Assembly: GCF_001625215.2 (NCBI RefSeq) | Contig: NC_030381.2 | Span: 36,888,689 to 36,952,688, forward strand | Reading direction: 5' to 3' | Origin: Daucus carota subsp. sativus | Taxonomy: Eukaryota; Streptophyta; Magnoliopsida; Apiales; Apiaceae | Length of the DNA: 64,000 nucleotides | Shown here: positions 44,145 to 55,362 of the stretch, in pieces | How positions within the stretch are numbered: the stretch's first letter is position 1 | Layout: each line of letters begins with the position of its first letter | Notes under the pieces: generated by a model | The model's database searches: none | What the model saw: only the letters and a program-made list of their open reading frames with translations | Told to the model about the DNA's origin: nothing | Program-made: the position numbers and the translations under genes

Positions 44145-47100
44145 TCAGTCCCAGTTGACTGAAATCATCGAGTCTGAGAGCCCAGATTCGTCAAAGGTCA
44201 AGTTGCTTTCATATTCCAAGGATCTTGAAGCACCTGGAATTGCAAGATTCAAGCGGAACTGCCGAGAATCTTCTTCGTCAAGCAGAGAATTGCAAAATGA
44301 CCACAGCAGCTGAAAATAAAAGATGAAATGAATGAACTAAAATTAGGAATTTTAGAAAAGTCGTATACTTTAGTTTAGTACGGGGACAACTATGACCTAC
44401 TAACATTTCCAAAAAAGCATTAATTAGTCGAAGTGTTGCATGAACATTGACCATCCATATAAATGAGGGAGGCAAATGAATCTGCCTGCCACTTCTATTC
44501 TTTTGAACTAGTATTTATTACTAGATTCTGTTGATTTCAGTTTTAACTCGAACAGCAGTAAAGGCAAATGCGGCCATACCCACTACTCTCCAGGTAACTT
44601 GAAAGGCTATTTCATTACTCTAATAATCATACTCTTTGCATACGGTGAAATATGAGATGACAAGATCAGAAAATGCAACCAGCTACATAGAGAAACTACT
44701 ACAAAACAAACAAAAGTAGGAAAACCTCTACCTGTATCCGGTCAGTACGTAAAAAGTTCCTCTGCAGCCTTCGCCCATCAGGAAGTCGCACTCCAACTCT
44801 GCAAAGGAGGTCCTTATCAGCTTTAGGTTCTTCAGGCAAGGGTGGATATGCTGGGTTCTTTATTTTGCAGATATTTTCTTTAGCAGCAGTAGTATCCATA
44901 TCTTGGGAGCCTCCAGTAGCATCGTCAATGCTTTCCGGGGCAGCTGCCAATGCTAGGAGCATATTCTCATATTCCTCCTCAGATATATCTGCTGCAACTG
45001 AAAACATCAAAAATAACTATATTACAACTGCAAAACAAATAAGAACAGAAGTACCCCCAATATATTGTCCAATTAAAAATACTACAAAATGATTTTATGA
45101 TGCTGCAAAAGCCAAAAATTTGCACAAAAAATATTCAACTTGACCAAAAAAAGAAAGAACTGCTGAAAGCTCTGAATGGAGTACTTTGTTGCACTTCATC
45201 TTAAAATAACAAGCTATTAACATAAAAGCAATGGCATGAAACTAATACTATGATCGCAAGCTTGATAATATCGTTCATAAGCTTGTTCTCGAGGTAGAAG
45301 CAAACAAACTAAAAGAATTTGTTGTTGGATTTCTCATGTCTTTACATATTCGAAACATCCTTGGAAAAACCTTCAAGACTTGTCATCACTTAACAATAAA
45401 GGTGACGACATGATGTCAATATTATGATGCCAGATTTGGTTGTATAATAATATTGGCTTGTACAATAAGATAAAAACGACAAAATAGAGCTTAATGTATA
45501 AGTTCGTATATCCAAAAAAGATCCTTCAGGAAGTAAGAAAATTACATATATGATGTCTTCAGATATTATAAACGTCATTTAATGATCCTTTTAAACTTAG
45601 CACCACTCCACAATATTTACACACTGAGTTCTTGGCACATACTTCCATGGCTCGCAGCAGCGCAATTTAGTTGATATAGTGTGTTGGGTTACGGTCAATT
45701 ACAGGAATTTACATTCCCAAACACACATGTCAGCGAAGTCAGCAACATAAACCTGTATAGTGCTTTACATACCTTGAACATTCTGAGATGAAGCCTGAAA
45801 AGTTTCTCTGCTTTGCTTCTCAGGCAAGGGTAAACATGCTGGCTTCTTTAATTTGCGTAGTTCTTCCTCAGCATCAGTGATATCCATATATTGGGAGATT
45901 CCCGTAGCCAATGATAGCAGCATATCCTCATATTCATCCTCAGATATATCTGCTGCAAGTGAAAACATCAAAATTAACTATATTACAGCCGCAAAACAAA
46001 TAAAAGATGTAGCCACAATATATTGTCCAATCAGTAATGCTTCGAAATGGTTAAATGTATACTGGAAAGGCAAAAATTTGCACGAAATATATTTCAACTT
46101 GGCCAGAGAGAGAGAGAGGGAGGGAGGGAGGGAGGGAGATAAAGGGGGGGGGGGGAGCGAGAGAGAACTTTGTTGCACTTCATCCTAAGGTAACAAGCTA
46201 TTGATATACAAGCAATGGCATGAAATCAGTACTATGATCACAAGCTTAATACTATCGCTCATAAGCTCTGAACGGAGTACTTTGTTGCACTTCATCCCAA
46301 GGTAACAAGCAATGACATGAAATTAATACTACGATCGCCAGCCTAGTACTATCATTCATAAGCTTGTTCTACAAGGTAGAAGCAACAAAATATAAGAATT
46401 TTTAATTAGATTTTTAATGCCTTTACATATCCAAAACATCCTTGGAAAATCCTTTAAGACTTGTTTTCTCTTTTTCTCTTAACAATAAAGGTGACGGCAT
46501 GATGTAAATATTAAGAAGCCAAATTTGATTGTATAATATATTGTCTTGTGAAATAAGATCAAAATGACAAAATAGAGCTTAATACGATAAGTTCCTATAT
46601 CCCAAAGAGATCTTTCCGGAAGTAAAAAATTTACATATACGACGTCTTTAGATTTTATAAACATCATTTAATGATCCTTTTAAGCTTTGCACCTCTTCAT
46701 AATATTCACACTGAGTTCTTGGTCACATACTTCCATGGTTTGGAGCAGAGCAATTCAGTTAATCTGGTGTATTTGGTTATGGTCAATCATAAGAATTTAC
46801 ATTCCCAAACAAACATAATTTTATATAGTGCCTTATGTACCTTGAACATTCAGAGATGAAGCCTGAGAAGTTTCTGTGGTTCGTTTTTGAGAAAAACTGG
46901 CATGATGATCCTTTGGGCTTCCATCCATAAACGGTAGCAGATCCTACAAAAGGAAACAACGCTTCTAAATAAAGCATTTTAGAGCTTCAAAACTTTAATA
47001 TTAGTAATATTTGAACTATTTTAACCCTATTATCACTCAAGTTACCAACGGTCTATAATTTACTGACTAGAAGAAAGCAACACAACCACCACAAATCTTC

Positions 47101-50100
47101 AATTAACACTCTGGACATGAGAGGTCTCTAGGTTTTCCAAAGTTGTCAATTTAAAGTGGTTACTCCTGTGGCCCACTCACCTACGTCTCTCCCATAATAA
47201 AGACGAATAACTAAAATTAGAATGTTAGGAACCACATTTTTTATAGAAACACAATATCTGTTGTAAAAAAGATTTACAAAAGAAAAATCAATTCAAATTC
47301 ATAAGATTAAAAAACGATACTGGTCCAAAGAAGAATATACTTCAAAGAAAGTTTTTCTATACATTTCTTGTTCAGAGGTCTACCTATATTTTATATATCC
47401 TATTCCTTCCTTTTTCAAATTTTAGCAAGTGAATATGAACTTGCATGCCCCACACTCACACACATCTTGATGTATCTGAATTCTGAAAAGAAACTAAACC
47501 CTCGATCCTCTTATGAAGAGAGAGGGCATCTCCCTGGGCAAATGCATTTTAATTGCACCAAAATCCACCTCCCATTTATTTGACAAATGTCGGTATCATG
47601 GCACTAATCCCCCTCTAGATATCTACATGATTTGTAAAGTATGTACCTCCAGCAATGTCTCTGGTGGAATCATTCCTTTCCATGATCGCATTTTCTGTCC
47701 TGTAACAGGATCAACAATCAGAACTGCAGGGGAATCCAATCTGTAGTAAGTGCAGACCTTACTGCCCTCCTCCGTATCATCGTTTACCTACAATGACATA
47801 TATGGATGAAAAAAAATTTGGAGGAAAAAAAAGTAATAACCAGTACAAGAAGTGAACATATCCATTCCAGAAAACCCTCTTTTGTGGTGAATGGTGGTCA
47901 AGTGTTTTTCCTAGTATTGCCAACAACATTTACTGTGTTATGAGACATCATGCCTCATATAAGTTCCAGAGCTGACTTATTTTTAAGTTTTTGTGGCGGA
48001 TAGCTAATTAGCTTTATTTATACACTGCATATTCAAGTGACAAAACAAGAAATATCAAGTATTTAGACCATGTTGTATCATCCAATCTACAATATCAGTA
48101 CATTGTCCCCAGTTCATTTGCAGACCAAACTGAATTAAAGAAGTTGCAGAAGTGTTCAGTACCTCTTTATATGATAGATTTATACACAAGATTTAGCGAC
48201 TTAAACAAAAACAGATGTTTCTGAATATATAGGAAGACCTTCAAATATAAAATTGAAAGAATATGTACAGATACCAAAAAAGAGTGAATGAAAACCAGTT
48301 GCAAAAGAGTTCAATACCTTTTCATATAATAGATTTATACACAAGAATTAGCGCCTTAAACAAGGAAAGAAATTAGTGAACATAACGAAAGCCCTTCAAA
48401 CATAACATTGAAATAATATGTACAGATACCAAAAAAACTGAACGGAAACTAGTTGCAGAAGTGTTCAGTACCTTTTCCTATAATAGATTTATACACAAGA
48501 TTAAGCGAATTGAACAAGCATAGATATTTTTGAACATAAAAAAAGACCTTCAAATATAACATTGTAATAATATGTACCGATACCAAAAAAATGATTGTGC
48601 TCCAGAAGCACTATACGAACCTGCCAGAAGATGAAATTTGCTTTGATGGTTTGGGCAACAGCTTCATTTGCCCAAGTGTCACGGTTAAGCTGCACAAATA
48701 TGCAGATTGATGAATACGCCCTTGCATTAAGAAAATATATCAATAAATATGAGAAAAATGTGAGCCAAGCCAACAATACCATATGTGAGCTGAATTCCTT
48801 CATGGATTGCAAATTGACCAGAAGCCATCTGTTCTGATCTTTCGCTGCATCTTTGGCCTGCATTACGCACAAACACACAAAAATCCACGTCAGATAAACT
48901 CGATGCCATGGGTCAATTTATAAAAATTAGACACTCATGTACATGAATGCCTCAGTTCAGTTACTGACTAGAAAAGCTAATAAAGTTTCTCTGTAAAATA
49001 AAGCCACTAATCTTAATAGCCACCCAGATTCAAGCCTTGCAATGTAAACAAAGACCATGATGTAGGCAAACAGATTGCTTACCATCTCAAATGGACCTCG
49101 AAACATTATTGCGAAAGGAGGACGATATAACGAGGCAAGATTATCTCGAGAGTTATCTACTGCAGATGCAGAAGATTGCTCTGCTTCCCAGATCCCAGGA
49201 TGCTTTACTTCCCGGCTGGAATTGGGTAACAGTACGTCTGAACGATCTCCATTAGACACATACCCCAAAAAAGCAGCTCTTCTGGAACTATAAAGAAAAG
49301 GAGAGAAGGGGTGTTAAGAACTTTATTTTTTCTACTCAGTACCATAAGAAAGCCATAGAACAGTATAACAAGATCACTGTTAAATTTATCAGGAGCTGGA
49401 GTATATATTTAACAAGGCCAACTGTACTTATCGTTTATAGCACCCAAATATGAAAGTATGCAAACAACACACATCCAAACGAGATGCATAAATAAATAAA
49501 AAATTGTACGTGCACTAATCCTCTCAGAAACCTGTAAACTCTCAAGTTACCAAATCACAACATTAGATTGCATAGATGAGTGGAATTACTGTGACAAATA
49601 TGTGTGTGATTGCTCACAAGAGGAGAGAGTGTAAGAAAGGATATAGTTGCAACTTTAAAAAAGAAGTTTATAGTTTACAACTTAAAAGATAAACACATAA
49701 GAGCAGATTCACAATATTCATTAAGTACTGAAACTACTAAATTCCTTATCATAGCAAAGCGAAAACTATAAAGCACCGAACTAAAGCATCCCTTATCCTA
49801 GCAAACGGGAAATTGGCGATATTACACCTAAATAGCACCGAATGAAGCAGAGAAGTAGAAAATGATATCAACAGACCAAGAAATATATAATAAGACAAGA
49901 AAAAGATCACGACTTCTAAAGTAATAAATTAAAACTTCCACTTATAGTCTAAGATTCGATTGCATACTGATAAAGCATTTCCCGGTCATAGAGGAGATCT
50001 CTCATTACTGGTAACGGAGCTCGTACTGTAGAATCATTGGTTGGCGCTGCATGTTCATGATCCAATTGCTTTCCCGAACCACTAATAGAAGAATGAAACA

Positions 50101-51950
50101 ATTAGAGAGATTGATGTGGCATCCACGTAAGTAATCACTATAAAGAAAGTTACATAGTATTTCCTCTCAAACGCTCAAAATACCTTAAACTGTCATCAAT
50201 CTGGGTTTTCGCATTTACCAATGGAGGAAATTCTGAATATGATGCAACAGCTCCAGTTTCATTCCCAGCATAAAAGAGCTGAATAGCTTCCGCAAGCTGC
50301 CAACCAGTGGCCTGTACACAAAAGATAATACAATTTATGAGCCTGTTAATGCAGAGTCCTTAAAGGGATATTTCAAATAATATGGCAGACATATGATACG
50401 TATTTAACAAGGAAAAGGGTTTAACAAGGGTATATAATGATGATCACATTTATTTATAAATATCCTAGACAACAAGTAAGATTCTACAAAAGAGGAAACT
50501 ACTCCCGGTCGATAAGTATAATTAAATGCTAGTCTACTTCTATAAATAATATAGGAAATTATTATCAAATCATAATATATTTAAATTAAGTACAACTAAC
50601 GCCCTTACAAATAAATATATATAAGAAAAGAAAATCAAGAGCACAACTCCGTGGATAAAGATTGCTCCCTTTTCTCTAAACTTATTATTAAAATGGGAGA
50701 GGGATATTAGATATGCAGTCTGAACAGTCAAACGTAAAGATTGCTTAGCTTCTTTGATGTACTTTTTTCTTCTACTTAACAAGAAATCATTTCGATTTTA
50801 GTTATTGTCAAAGCATAATAGCCATATACAATCAGAATATGCTTTATTTGTCTCATGTACTTCTTGCTTGCCTAGGTTGTACCACTGTAGTGGTGATGCA
50901 ATATCTGAACAAAACTTCTTAAATTACTTCACAATTTCTGGTGGCATCATTCGAAGTGTAAAGGACGCCAAGTGCACTGCCCACACTTGTGCTTCCAAGT
51001 CCTTTTTTTATCTCAAGTAATCGCAATACATACATACCCTATCCGCTCCTCCACAGCGACCAGCTACAAATGCTAAATTCACTTCTAAGGCATGTGACAC
51101 ATGTGAATGTGCAGCCTTGCAGTTCGAAAAGATTTACACTTGATGTTAATATTAGTCACTTACTCAATCCAAAGTATGACTGCTAGTACTTCACAAGCTA
51201 ATGATTATCTGGCAGTTAAGATAAGCTGACACCAACCAACAACCCGGATCAACTAAAACAATATTACTTCAAACTGGAATTGCAATTTCACCTTGCATAT
51301 ATACTACACATAAAGAGATATATTCACTCAGAACTGCAAACTCTCGCGCAAACACACACTAGATTTTTTATCCGATCAATCTAAGGTAAGAAAAATCATA
51401 ACTTGGGAATGAAGACTAAAAAAATGTGTCCCTAACAAACTCTTCATTCTTTTCTGCTAACTAGTCCCAAAAACTATACTAGTTACGTGTTTTCCTATTC
51501 GAACCCCAAACAACTCACTCGAATAACCTTACTACAATGCTTAATCAACCTTCAATCTACAACGTAAAAATCAACTCAAACAATTACCAAACACAAAGAA
51601 ACATGAGATCACACCCCAAAACAAATGCAAGAATCACACCCTAGTGCATTACACCACCTACGCATCTATTGGGTCTCAATCTTTATTACAAAAGCTACAA
51701 TCACACACCCAAACACGTACAATCAATCTTTTAGCAAATCAATCAATACCCATCATCAAAAAATTTGTGCACACACAAAAAACATCGAATTTCACAACTT
51801 TCGCAGTAAAAAAGATCAAAAAAATAATACAAAAATAGCGGGGGAGACCTGTAAGAATCGGATAGCAGTTTCAGCGGTCTGCCCCTTGGCGATATGAAGA
51901 AAAGCAGTAATCAGAGGGTGTTCCATCCCTGCAACGTTGTCGTTTTCCAT
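44145..51950 (-). CDS. PUX7: PUX7-like UBA-UAS-UBX protein, Cdc48 cofactor (514 aa, 11 exons)
   Basis: Plant UBX protein that links ubiquitinated cargo to the Cdc48/p97 ATPase. Exons, 5' to 3': 51849-51950, 50184-50311, 49968-50081, 49083-49287, 48780-48857, 48621-48689, 47647-47787, 46841-46943, 45773-45952, 44732-44991, 44145-44309. All are GT-AG, phases agree and the sum is 1545 bp. Domains: N-terminal UBA-like (ITAFLHIAKGQTAETAIRFL), a central UAS domain (RWLLVNLQSMKEFSSHM, FWQVNDD...YYRLDSPAVLIVDP) and a C-terminal UBX domain (CRVGVRLPDGRRLQRNFL, then LLWSFCNSLL). Odd: exon 9 (180 bp, phase 1-1) repeats the start of exon 10 and ends like exon 8, so the protein is longer than usual and has the ADISE(D/E)EYE segment twice. 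Exon 4 has a second possible acceptor 6 bp downstream (49281). Confidence 0.93.
44826..46890 (-). repeat. Tandem duplication inside PUX7 (exon and intron)
   Basis: Two units of about 1 kb. Introns 9 (44992-45772) and 8 (45953-46840) align over most of their length, e.g. 'gacaaaatagagcttaat' at about 45478 and 46566, 'cacatacttccatgg' at about 45637 and 46724, and 'tttacattcccaaacac/aac' near 45709 and 46796. The exon ends align too. A GA/GGGA-rich insertion marks the second unit. Confidence 0.85.
46106..46170. repeat. (GA)n-(GGGA)n-G tract in PUX7 intron 8
   Basis: Plus strand runs of 'gagaga', five GGGA-type units and a run of about 13 G. Found only in one of the two duplicated introns. G-rich runs could form a quadruplex on the plus (template) strand. 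Confidence 0.9.
48144..48596. repeat. Tandem repeat of about 154 bp, three copies, in PUX7 intron 6
   Basis: Units start near 48144, 48299 and 48453 with 'ttgcagaagtgttcagtacc' or a variant, continue through 'atagatttatacacaaga' and end 'gataccaaaaaa'. The third copy stops just short of the exon 6 donor side (exon 6 is 48621-48689). Confidence 0.9.
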
Positions 51951-51959
51951 GCTTGCTTC

Positions 51960-53728
51960 GTTCTTCTGTACGCTGTGAGAGAAGAAGCCTCGTAAATACA
52001 GTCTGTAGTAGGAGAGTTATGCCCCTACAAACTTCTAGAAAACTTACTTAACCTTCATTTATTTACTTAACCTTCATTTATTATTGTATTTATTGCACTA
52101 AATATAATATGGGGATATATTTAGATCTAGAAAATATAATTTAGTAGGACGCGGTATAAATTTTATCTAACAAATACAACTATTGACTGCATTCCATTGA
52201 AAGTTGAAATGAGATAACTAATTTAAAACAATTTTTAGTTATCAAAAGTGGACATATAATATAAAATTGAGGGAGTAATTTGACATTATAAAAAAAATAA
52301 AAAATATAAAGTAATACTCAAAAGTTATATTTATTATAATAATTAATAATAATTATTATTTTAATATTTACTCCAATGATTTTAATTTGGTATCCGTATG
52401 TGACTAGCTTATAACCCAGTGTCATGCATGGGTGATTTATAACATATATAGTTTTATTGTCTATATTTTAAATTTAATTGAAATAAAAACCAATCATGCT
52501 GACCGATTGTTAAATGTTTTGACTTAATTGATAATAAAAAAATTTATTAGAAAATGTTATATATTAAGGAGACCTGTATAATAATATCGATCGGCTGATA
52601 CAATCCGAGCGGCCAATAAAATTATTAATATTTCAGTTTTGATATAATAATGATAATAATAATAATAATAATAATAATAATTATTATTATTATTATAATA
52701 AATAATATTAGAATAAATAGTATAAATCTATGATATTACTTTTAAAGTGATAATATAGAGTAATAACAAATAATGAAATAAATCATTGGTTGTATATTAA
52801 TAATTGTATATAATAATATTATCTTTTTTATATGTATGTTGCATGTGTTATTTTTAGAAAATCGGCTTTTTTAGTTAGAATTCTGAGAAAGATAATGTGT
52901 TTTAGTTTAGGGCTTTTCTCATAAATACCCAAACCTTAAAGAATTTTTGCAAAAATATTAACTTTTTAAAACAAATTTCAAAAATACTATGTTTCAAAAA
53001 ATATTTACAAAAATGCGGAGATTGCATATGTAACCATATATACAACTACTGGAAACTATATATGCAATCACAAATGTAACTTTGAAAAAATCTGTTGAAA
53101 ATTACATTTAATTGCATAACAAGTTGCAACTGGTTGCCTTGCAGGGCTAGTACTATTATTCTATGTAATCACCATTATTTTTTTTATCTCGCTGACGCAT
53201 TCATATTTTGAAATTAACAAATTTTTATAGAATGACCGAAAAGAGAAGAAAATTCGGTGATCCTGGTACGAGGTGGTTTATGTTCAAGATGTTGGCTAAT
53301 TTTACGCTTGGAAGATTTTGGCCTCGTTGCGGATGTTGAAAATTCTGTCGTATATAATTTTTTTGGTTGATTTGTATTTGTATAGTAGAGTTTTATATAT
53401 AAATATCAACTCCCATTACGGTATTTTTCAAGTATTTCTCTTAATATTTTTTTTATTGATATGCATTCGTATGACAGTATTCTATATATGTAACGTCAAT
53501 TTCTATTAGATTATATTTATGAATGTGTTTTATATTAGAACTATGAAATGTAATGTAATTTATTTATTATTCTAAACGTCTATATGATTTTAGAAATAAA
53601 ATTAGTGTCATAACTTTTTCTGGATTAAAAAAAAGGAATCATAAACATGCAAACAGACAAAAATTATTTTGGATTAAAAAAAAGTGTTCATGTTCGTTCC
53701 CCACATTCGTTACTACTGTAAAGCATAA
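51960..53728. other. AT-rich intergenic DNA upstream of PUX7
   Basis: Contains the PUX7 promoter side and a (TAA/ATT)n microsatellite at about 52648-52696 forming an inverted 'ataata.../...ttattatt' structure. No gene seen. Confidence 0.5.
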
Positions 53729-54384
53729 TGTAACGTAACTGTAATTACGATAACTCAACAAAACGAAAGACAGGAAACAATACGTAAGTATAATACAGGA
53801 ATCTACAGGTTGGAGATTCGATACGAATAGACAAAGTCAATCAAGATATCTGAGACGAGCATCCGTCCACTGGAAGAAGTTCATTAACATGTTCAAGCCT
53901 CAGTGAAGAATAAAGTTCAATATGTTTCTGCTATCAAGATTGCCTGAAGATCAAGTATCAAAGACCAGAAGATTCCAGCATATTTAATTTGATTATTTAT
54001 AATCAAATTTATCGAAGCAACATCTAACCCGGAATGACTGATCAAGTTTATTATCAAGCAAAGAATTCAAAGAATTATTTCAGTTCGAGTCGTTCGTGAA
54101 CCAGACCAGTGCACAGGACGTCAGGACGTACGAAAGTATTCAGTGGATTTGATCAACGAATTAATTGATCAAGTCAATCGAGCTGCTCCTAGATATATTG
54201 TCAAGGACTTTTAATTAGATATATATGTATATATATATTAATTGTGAATTATTTGAATTTAGATAATTCAAGTAATTAATTTGACACAATTATATATATA
54301 TATATATATATTTAACTCCTTGTGCAAAATGGAAGGACTTGAATTCTTCTAAGTCAATATTCCTTGCACAGTGAAAGAGTTGAG

Positions 54385-54647
54385 GCGCAAGGTTTGACTA
54401 AAGTCAAAACCTGCGCTTCACTCCTTCACTGTAATGTTGAAATGGAGTAAATCAGCCAAGTCCACAGTGATGCTCAGGCGCATCATTTGACTTTGGTCAA
54501 AGCGCAACATTTGACCAAGTCAAATGGTGCGCCTCTGACCATGATTCAAGAGCTATGCATAAGTGTGTGAAGAATTTAACTAAGTCCCTGTATACACACT
54601 GTGCTACTCTATTGGAGCGCAAACTTTGACCAAGTCAATGTTTGCGC
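54385..54647 (+). repeat. Palindromic motif cluster in the LTR
   Basis: Three hairpin-capable units built on GCGCAA-(N)-TTTGAC...GTCAAA-(N)-TGCGC, at 54385-54416, 54502-54532 and 54617-54647, plus half units at about 54475-54495 and 54710-54745. The arms differ between units but complement within each, so pairing rather than primary sequence is kept. Confidence 0.85.
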
Positions 54648-54934
54648 CTCCAACAGTGTCATCCACTTAGAATTATTCTTAGTAACTCCTCTACAGTGGA
54701 ACACTGTATTAGCGCCATGTTTGACTTCACTGGCGCAAGGTTTGACCACAGTGGAGATGTGTGTATTTGGGGCGCAACTCTCATATATATATATACATTT
54801 ACATATATGTATATGAAAGTGGCGCCACCCCTTATACATTCTGAGTTTGATTTATTTTTATAAATCGAATCCGTCCAGGACGAACTCAAGTCGTCCAGGA
54901 CGAACTCGTTAACCATGGTTAGTTGTTGGAAAGC

Positions 54935-54943
54935 CTATAAATA
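54935..54943 (+). promoter_or_regulatory. LTR TATA box
   Basis: CTATAAATA about 420 bp before the gag start, within the LTR, in the expected place for the U3/R border. Confidence 0.6.
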
Positions 54944-55266
54944 GAGCTTAGTGTTTTCATTTGAAAATAACTACACACTTTGTAAGTGCACACACTATAC
55001 ACATTCTCGAGAGTTAAATTAGAAGATCGTATTTATCGAGAGTTTGTAATAGAGTGATTGTAGTCTCTGCAGCCGACACTTGTGTTGGAATTTGTAGCAC
55101 CCGAGGATTATTTCTAATATAAGAATATTCCCCGACTTGCTGGAGTTATTTATTTACGATTGATTTAACATGGACTGAAACAAAGATTATCCGCAATTAA
55201 ATTAAATCGAAGAAATTGGTACGACGTATTCAACCCCCCCTTCTACGTCTGATTGGACCTAACAAT

Positions 55267-55278
55267 TGGTATCAGAGC
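55267..55278 (+). promoter_or_regulatory. Primer-binding site (tRNA-iMet)
   Basis: TGGTATCAGAGC, complementary to the 3' end of initiator tRNA-Met, the standard copia primer, two bases after the LTR end. Confidence 0.9.
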
Positions 55279-55362
55279 GAGGTTGATCGATATACAGATC
55301 TGAGATCCGTAACCAATCTGAAAAGCTAGCTGTCCGTACAATCGTAATTTTATCTGATAACA

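Larger units (their letters stand above)
53729..55264 (+). repeat. 5' LTR of the copia element
   Basis: The right end is firm: ...CCTAACA at 55264, two bases before the primer site. The left end at TGTAACG (53729) is the best TG start available but is a guess. Inside: palindromic GCGCAA...TTGCGC clusters (54385-54647), the tandem phrase 'cgtccaggacgaactc' twice at about 54871-54907, and a TATA box at 54935. R/U5 follow toward 55264. Confidence 0.6.

Noticed and set aside
52640-52700. ATA/TTA repeat resembling a CRISPR-like or satellite array
   Set aside because: A plain trinucleotide microsatellite with no spacers.
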